A stretch of DNA of 64,000 nt, taken from NCBI GenBank assembly GCA_029747015.1, contig JAKOGI010000564.1, positions 62,001-126,000 of the forward strand. The letters run 5' to 3'. The stretch is from Carnegiea gigantea. Lineage: Eukaryota > Streptophyta > Magnoliopsida > Caryophyllales > Cactaceae. The notes beneath the pieces were generated by a model, which saw only the letters and a program-made list of their open reading frames with translations, ran no database searches and had not been told where the DNA came from. Both the position numbers and the translations under genes were made by a program. How positions within the stretch are numbered: the first letter of the stretch is position 1; each line of letters begins with the position of its first letter. This document shows, in pieces, positions 57,593 through 64,000 of the stretch.

Positions 57593-59113
57593 GTTGAGAT
57601 GGAGTGGCTGATGCTCCATAAGCCTTATAGTTTGGGTACAACCTGTATCCAACCTGGTATGATCGTTCCAACCTTCTTCTTTCTTTTTCTATTTCTTTTG
57701 TTTCCTTTTTGAACTTAGGATTATGAATATATGTGTATTTTTGTTTGGTTTCCTTGATTCTGTGTTTTGTTTCTTTAGTTTAGTTTTTGTTCCTTTTTGA
57801 TGTTTCAGTGACTTTGTTTTTGTCTTTCCTTTTGTTTTTCTTTTCTTTTGCCTTTTGTCTTGTCTTAGGTTCCTTTTGGTTTAGTAGGTCCTTGATTTTG
57901 GTTTTAAGTCAGCTTTTGTAAATATGTGTGTTTCCTTTGGTTTTAGTTTTGATTTTTCTTTTTCATTTTGGTTTTATTTGGTTTATGGTTATGTTTTTGG
58001 TTTTTGTGGTGTCCTAGTTGTATATATTTTAGGATTTACGGTTGTTTAGCTGATAAGCTGGCTTTTTAGCGCCTTAGTTCCCACAATGAGGACATTGTGA
58101 AGTTTTGGTGTGGGGGTGAGGTGCATTTTTGCAAAAATTTTTGAAAATTCAAAAAGATTTTTGTTTTTGGGAATATTTGTATCTTTTCTGATTAGTTTAA
58201 ATCCCTTGTGCTTTATTTATTAGCTTGTATATAAGTAGGATGTGCATTATAAGTCCCCACCTGTAAATGTGATATTCTAACCTCTGATTCTAACCACAAG
58301 ATTCATTGTAGGTTGTGTAATCCAGTCCTTATTTATTTCTTCATCATCATCTTTAGGTTTTAGGTTTCCATGAATGATTCTCCTACTAGCTTGTGACGTA
58401 GATGCTTTGAAAAAATGTATTATGAATAAGAATCAAAGAAAGAAAAAAAAGAGATAAAATAAAATTTGGAATGACAAGTATCCCTTTGAGGCATGCGCTA
58501 CTGGGCGTTACCCTTTGAGGCACGTGCTACTGGGTGTTACCCTTTGAGGCAATATTGCTACTGGGAAAGCTTGCTTCCAAAATTAGTATGATAATAATGT
58601 AGTTGTGTCAACTAAGTGGGATTGAGTCTAATTCTGGTCAATCTAAGCCCTAAGATGATGATACACTTGCACACGAACATCGGGATGTATTCAAAATCTT
58701 TATGTTTAATGGGGTGAAAAATTAGTGCTTTGATATCATTTAAGAGGTAGAGGGCTTTGAAGTACATTTCATGTATATATGCAGGTCAATAATTCAGTAC
58801 ATAGGTGATTTAGCTGATTAGAGATGTGTGCATATTTTTCCCAGATTTTGTACATATCAGTTTTGAGAAGAAACCAAAAAGATTTTCTTTTATTTTTGAA
58901 ATAATTTTGTGGGTATTTCACTTAGAAACCCTCACGAGACCTCACTCGTCCACTCGAGAGACCGAGGGGTTTAAAGGGCTTGTTGCATATGCTAAATGCA
59001 ACCGTGATTCCTACAACAGTGAGTTAGGACTTTCTTCTTTTATTTTTCATTTTCTTTTGGTTAGTTTAGTTTGTTTTACTAGAGGACGAGCAAAATCTTG
59101 GTGTGGGGGTATT
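57593..59113 (+). other. Element F 3' noncoding region
   Basis: Starts GAGTGGCTGATGCTCC as in the array. A T/G-rich stretch (57660-58060) is followed by GAGGACATTGTGA and the tract GTGTGGGGGTGAGG (about 58109-58122), the GAGGC repeat (58476-58577), GAGGACGAGCAAAA (about 59082) and the polypurine tract GGTGTGGGGGTATT (59100-59113). Confidence 0.8.
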
Positions 59114-60642
59114 TATTCGCGCCAAAAATGAGCTATTTTTAAGGTACTTTTACACTAATTTTATGCTCGTTTTAATTGTATCTTTAAGGTTTTTATTTGA
59201 TTTTATTTTATTTTGCAGGTTTTGAATAATTTCAGAAAAATGGCAAAAAATGCGAGAAAAATAGTGAAAAATGTCGGGAATTGAAGAACCGGCCTAAAAT
59301 TGCCATGAATCGGTCTAAATTGCAGTGAACTGGCCCAAAAAGAGTTGAACCGATTCAGAGAAAAAAATAAAAAAACCGGTCCGGTTCACCCCTTCCCAGC
59401 CACCCGGTTCAGCGTCTTTTAATTCCTCCTCCCCTTCACTCTTTCTCTTCGCGTCCCTCTGCTAACCCAGAACCCCGAAGACCCCAGAACCTGCCTCGCC
59501 TTCTTCATCCTCATCTCTTCTCTTATCTTCCCTTTCTCTCTCCTCGAACCTCCATCCCGCACTTCACGCTGCAAGTGCCAACGCATCTTCCAGCCAACAC
59601 CATCTTCGCCATCCACGACAACCCCAAATCGAACGGTGAAGAATTCATGGAGTTCGGGTATATATTAAAGCTCGTAGATGCCATTGAGAGCTAGGTAATT
59701 TTAGGTTCTAGTTTAGGTTTAATTTCGTTTTAGGTTTAGGTTTAGTTTTGATTTCGTTCCAGTCATTCGAATTTTAGGGTAAATTTCGATTTTAGGGTTT
59801 TATGTTAGAATGAGTTTTTGAGTTCGAATTTCTTGTAATTTTGTTATACTTTCGAGTTTCCCAGTAGTAATTTACGATTGTGGTTTGATTTTTGCAAAAA
59901 TTGAATGTTGGGTTGTTGAATTTCGTTCGAATTCCCCCTCCCCCGATTGCTCTGTTCTGTTTCGGTATTAATGGCGATTCCGCCATTGTTGGTTGGAGGG
60001 CTGAGCTGCAAAGCGAGGAGGCCCTGTGTTGGTAGATTTTAGTTCGAATTCCCCCTCCCCTGTTGCTGCCCTGTTCTGTTTCGGTTCCGTTCTCTGTGCC
60101 CTTCACCGTGGAGTCGACTCAATTTTTAGGTTTCTCTCGTGCCCTGTTTCCCCTCCCCTCTTGCTTCAGTTCGCTTGTTCTAGATATCGATTGCTTGCTG
60201 CTAGTAATCTGTTAGTGGTTGATGATGTTGGCTGTCATAGAGTTTGATTTCTGTTCTTGCTTCAATGTTTAATATTAGCCTCAGTTTTACTTTCCCTTTC
60301 CGTAATTTAGTTCACAATAAGAGCAGAATCTTAAGTAGTGAGTTGAATTCTTATGGTTTTAGTTCATATTTTAGGTCTGTTTAATTTTAGTTTTCCTCAT
60401 ATTCAAGTAATTTGATTGATTTGAATATGGCAAGTTTGGTGATTTTAAGTTAGGTTAGGTAGTTTTAGGTTTTGATTTTAGTAGTCGTTTGCGTCTAGTT
60501 AATGCATAATCTTCTTAAGTAGTTAATCCACTTTGTTTTGTGACCTAAATTCTTTCGTTGTCCCCGAGGATTCGACCGTCAAGTATTACAGCGAGAGCTG
60601 TACACTTGCAGCTTTTATTTCACTCTCAGTTTTTAACCAACA
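59114..60642 (+). repeat. Element F 3' LTR
   Basis: 1529 bp; starts TATTCGCGCC (TG to TA) and ends AACCAACA. Paired with 54046-55560. Confidence 0.93.
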
Positions 60643-60953
60643 ATAGGTACAGGTCAAGCTTTTTCAACCCGTTTAATAAACGGGTTAGGTTCAGGTCGAG
60701 GAATTTTCAACCCGTTTAAGTTGGACATGAACACGAACCTGACCGGACACGACCTCTGACCCAACTTTAATCGCAGTCCTTTGGTTATTTTGGTAGTTCA
60801 ATTCTATTTTCTATCTCTTCAGTTTTGCCTAACTTGAGACGCTTTAGGTAGCTCTGGTACTTCGAAACCCAACTCTCTGCGGATGACACCTCGAGTACTC
60901 AGCGATGCACCTTGCACTTAGGGTTTATAAATATTAAAACGTTTTCCCTAACA

Positions 60954-61044
60954 AGTTTTTGGCACTGTTGCTAGGGAGTTGGCGCTTTCCAATATTAGAG
61001 CTTACTTGGGCATTCGAGACTAGGATTTTATTTTGAAAAAAAAA
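60954..61044 (+). other. Unit 5 PBS and leader
   Basis: TGGCACTGTTGCTAGGGA at 60960-60977 and the short leader to the start codon. Confidence 0.75.
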
Positions 61045-62294
61045 ATGTCTTTTTCCCACTTCCCTCCATATGAGCATGAATTGTTTTGGAAATACCATAA
61101 TAGATTACATACTTTTCTTGCTCATTGTGGTTTTTATTTAGAAAAGTGAGAAATTTTGGTTACAGTTTATGAGGGTGTGAATTGTGAGACCCGTACTCTT
61201 TTAGAGTTATGGGATTTTTGTGCTAAAAATGATGATGAAGCTTGGGATTTTCTTGATTGGTTGGCTCAGGATGCTTATGAATATGAGATTAGTTGCACTA
61301 ATTCATACATCCCATCCCATTGCATCCCTAACTATGCTCCTGCTATGTGCTAAATTTGCCATTGCTCTAATCATGACAGTAATTCTTGTACCTATTATAT
61401 TTTTAATGAGGGCTTTGCTAAACTTAGCAATATGATAGAGACAATGAATAAGCAACAAATTGAGTTTGCTAATAAAATCTGGGAGTATGACCTATCACCT
61501 GAGACTGACCTTAGTTCTAGTTCTCCTAGACTTGATGTCAATCTGTATAATGATGATGCGTCTTTCCCTCTTCTAGAGTTCGGACTAAAGGAAGTACTCA
61601 ACCCTCCCTTGACTATTTTACTCACAGTTGCTCCATCCTTTCCTAATACCCTCAGGGACAACACTGCGTTTATCATGACCCTTTTTGATAAACCTCCCCC
61701 TTTAGCCCAGTCAACGGAGTTCGAGGTAGGTCTGTTAGTGTTGGCGCTAGTGTTGATGAGGATAATACTTGGTCTGAGTTAGGCAATGTTTTTATTGAGG
61801 AGAGTGGTCTTCATGAAACTCCCATAGGGACTTCATGTGTGGATGTTATGGTTGCGGGCCCAGCTAATCCTGATTTTGTTGATAATATATCCCCCAGCCC
61901 TCTTAATACATTCCATGCTTCCCCTTTCTGTTCAGTACCCTCCCATCCCCCTAAGTATCGTAATATGTTACCGGCTAATTATCATGATATGCTTTAGGGA
62001 AATGTGGTTGTCTGTTTGGAGTATCTAGGTACCTTTAGAGGGCGTGACCTCTCGCTTGACCCTTATCGATTATACCTCGAGACTATGCCTGCGAAAATCA
62101 TGTTGACCTTTGCATTCGATCACCCTAAGGACTTTTTAAGGGCATTTGATAAATTTTAGAGAGCGCTTACCATTATTTTAAGATTCATGTTTAAGTGCTC
62201 TTATTCCCATTCATCTGAGTTGCATGCTTAGGTGTTTGATAAGCTCATGAGAGCTTTGACGGCATCTGATTTCGTAGCTCGGATCTTGCAATGA
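61045..62294 (+). pseudogene. Array unit 5 Gag-like protein, broken
   Basis: ATG 61045 (MSFSHFPPYEHELFW) shows the alignment with element F best. In one frame it has TGA at 61147 and TAA in the zinc knuckle (near 61351), where the first Cys is still Cys (C-stop-ICHCSNHDSNSC). From 61432 the frame is open to about 61730. There a 4-base deletion (GAGGTAGGTCTG against GAGGTAGGTGAGACCG) shifts it, so it ends at 61782. The rest is readable to 62294 with more stops (TAG near 61996 and 62157). Confidence 0.8.
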
Positions 62295-63590
62295 GGAGGA
62301 GTAGCTGATGCTCCTTCAACCTCCAATCGTACCATCTTGAGGAGGTGGTAGTTTAGGTGCACCCAGCCTATAACCTGATAAATTCGTTCCCTCTTTTCTC
62401 TTTCTTTATTTTTATTTTTATTTTGTATATATAGCTTTTGCCCTTTCTTGTTTATATTTTGCTTTTGTGTAGCTATTTTTATAGATTTCTTCCTTTTGTA
62501 TATATATGTGTCTTATTGGTGGCTATAACTCTTTGACTCCCAATGAGGACATTGTGAGATTTAGGTGTGGGGGTGGGAAGTCATATACCCTATGCATATT
62601 TTTGTGTAAATTTTTTCACTTTTGTATAGTTTTTCATTTTGGCTTTGGGGAAGTTTCATACTATTCTGATTAGCTTAAATGCCCTGTACTATGACAATTA
62701 GCTTGTGTAGGAATGTGAGGTGCATGATAGATCTTCATCCTCAGCATGTCATTCTAGGTCCTAATGCTAACCCCAATTATTCATTATCGATGTGTAATCC
62801 TATCCTTATCTATGCCATCATCATTAGTTTAGGGACTTAGTCTTCCATGATTGACTCTCCCACCTGTTTTTGACACGGTTACTTTAATAATTGTCCGCAT
62901 TCAAAAAAAAAGGAGAAAAACAAAAACATAAAACAAGGAATGACAAGTATCCCTTTGAGGCATGCGCTACTGAGCGCTACCCTTTGAGGCAATACTGCTA
63001 CTGGGTGTTATTCTTTAAGGCAATACTGCTATTAGAAAAGCTTGCTTCCTGTATTAACAAGTCAATAATGTAGCGTGTGTTAGTCAAGTGGGATTGAGTC
63101 GATTTTGGTAAGGCTGAGTCCTAAGATAATGATACACTTACACACCGAGCATTAGTATGGATTTCAGGTTTTAATGCACAGTGGGGTGAAAAGTAGTGCT
63201 TTGATGTCGTATATGTGAATAGAGAGTCTTGATGTGTACACTCTGTTTATATGCAGGCTAATATCTTTATTGCATTGGTGATTTGGTTGGTTACAATATG
63301 CACATTCTTCCCCTTGTATAGATATTTATGCCTTGTTTGTATATCTATTTTGTTTTCTTTGTTTTTCCTTTCTCCTTTTCCACTTATTTTTCTTTTTCAA
63401 GATTTTGTGGGTATATCTTCTGCAAACCCACACAAGACCTTACTCGTCCACTTGGGGGAACCAAGGGGTTCAAAGGGCTTGTTGCATCCGCTAAATGCAT
63501 CTGCGATTCCTGTGAAAGTGAGTTAGGTTCTTATGTTAGTTTTTCTTTTGTTTTGGTCGAGGACGAGCAAAAGATAGGCGTGTGGGTATT
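62295..63590 (+). other. Array unit 5 3' noncoding region
   Basis: Same order of motifs: GTAGCTGATGCTCC, purine tract near 62540-62578, GAGGC repeat 62946-63047, GAGGACGAGCAAAAG and GTGTGGGTATT before LTR6. Confidence 0.8.
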
Positions 63591-64000
63591 TGTGAGGTGA
63601 GAAATTATCGCATTCTACGTGCCTTTTTTATGCACTTTTAGCCGTATAATAACTTAATCTTTAGGATATTTACTTGTTTTATTTATATTTTGTAGGAAAT
63701 AAGTTCAAATGGAGTAAGTACCACAAAAAGGAGCGAAGACAAACAAAAACAGCGAAAGCAGGTAAGAAAGGGACGACGAGGGGCGGAACCATTGCGCCAG
63801 AAAAATGGCACGGTGGGGTCGTGCCACCTGGCACGATCGTGCCCCTCGCCCATTACCCGCTCGCTCGATTTTCTATTTAAGCGTCCTTCGGCATTTTGTT
63901 CGGGACCTCCCCAGGCTCTTCTTTACCGACTTTTTGGGAGTTTTTATGTTAGAATTAGCCAATAAAAATCCCATTGGGAAATTAGATTAGGATTTGTCTC
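63591..64000 (+). repeat. Array LTR6, cut by the window end
   Basis: Starts TGTGAGGTGAG. Contains the palindromic module (AGAAAAATGGCACGG at about 63799) and TATTTAAG. The insert site would lie beyond base 64000. Confidence 0.88.

Larger units (their letters stand above)
54046..60642 (+). mobile_element. Element F: non-autonomous gag-only LTR retrotransposon, youngest insert
   Basis: LTRs 54046-55560 and 59114-60642 are very similar. The 5-bp TSD ATAGG stands at 54041-54045 and 60643-60647; comparison with the same place in LTR2 to LTR4 shows the uninterrupted site. It codes a Gag-like protein in two overlapping frames and nothing else. It is related to the array units in protein, 3' noncoding order and purine tracts, but its LTR differs. 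A normal PBS is missing after the 5' LTR. Confidence 0.95.
53578..60769. mobile_element. hAT-like MITE in LTR5, split by element F
   Basis: Parts 53578-54045 and 60643-60769, together about 590 bp. Left duplication ATCGCAGC (53570-53577), right ATCGCAGT (60770-60777). Start TAGAGTTGGG and end CCAACTTTA are slightly better inverted repeats than in LTR2. Confidence 0.83.
52575..60953 (+). repeat. Array LTR5, split by element F
   Basis: From TGTTAGGCGAG to CCCTAACA; about 1777 bp after removing element F (54046-60642) and one TSD. The two parts are 52575-54045 and 60643-60953. Confidence 0.9.
35627..64000 (+). mobile_element. Tandem array of a gag-only LTR retrotransposon (LTR-internal repeats)
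   Basis: LTRs begin at 35627, 39438, 43824, 48191, 52575 and 63591; between them lie five internal regions of about 2.6 kb. Neighbouring units share LTRs, so the structure is LTR-int-LTR-int and so on, with a period of about 4.38 kb except where element F (54046-60642) interrupts. Each LTR end (CCTAACA-like) is followed by a tRNA-Asp-type PBS, and each internal region ends in a purine tract (TATGGGGGTATT-like). The internal region codes only a Gag-like protein; RT, integrase and protease are absent. Such arrays arise by unequal recombination between LTRs (inference). The right end is beyond the window. Confidence 0.93.

Overview
This is plant nuclear heterochromatin, almost certainly from an angiosperm. 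Nearly the whole window is made of nested LTR retrotransposons, a decayed endogenous pararetrovirus (EPRV) and small hAT-like elements. I found no convincing intact host gene, and the species cannot be named from the sequence. All element borders below come from reading LTR pairs, target-site duplications (TSDs) and primer binding sites (PBS) by eye.

Layout. (1) 1-11254: the 3' end of element B, whose 3' LTR is split by element A (1088-10027, TSD ATAGT), a decayed Athila-like Ty3/gypsy element with gag, protease, an env-like ORF and almost no reverse transcriptase. (2) 11255-11959: AT-rich, no gene seen. (3) 11960-17255: element C, a full-length Ty1/copia element (TSD AAATT, tRNA-Met PBS) with many stops and frameshifts. 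(4) 17256-18180: spacer with a dispersed repeat. (5) about 18180-24763, minus strand: a caulimovirid EPRV in genome order, with tRNA-Met PBS, coat-protein-like, movement-protein-like, protease, RT, RNase H, a last ORF, then a TATA box and poly(A) signal. (6) 24764-27073: spacer with one hAT-like MITE. (7) 27074-30980, minus strand: element D, a short LTR element (TSD GAAAT) reduced to a gag remnant. (8) 31486-35626: element E, the 5' LTR, gag and satellite-like 3' part of a Tat-like gypsy element. (9) 35627 to the window end: a tandem array of one gag-only LTR retrotransposon, ordered LTR-internal-LTR-internal and so on, with five internal regions and six LTRs, period about 4.38 kb. LTR2 to LTR5 each carry the same 589-bp hAT-like insert; LTR1 does not. 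In LTR5 that insert is itself broken by element F (54046-60642, TSD ATAGG), a younger, related gag-only element.

How the parts relate. A, the array and F share an Athila-like style: a PBS matching tRNA-Asp in A and the array, LTRs over 1 kb, and an internal purine tract in the 3' region. B, the array and F also share a conserved 3' noncoding module. The array and F encode only a Gag-like protein with one zinc knuckle, so they would depend on proteins supplied by another element. The nesting gives a relative order: E is oldest, then the founder of the array, then the MITE in one LTR, then tandem amplification, then F.
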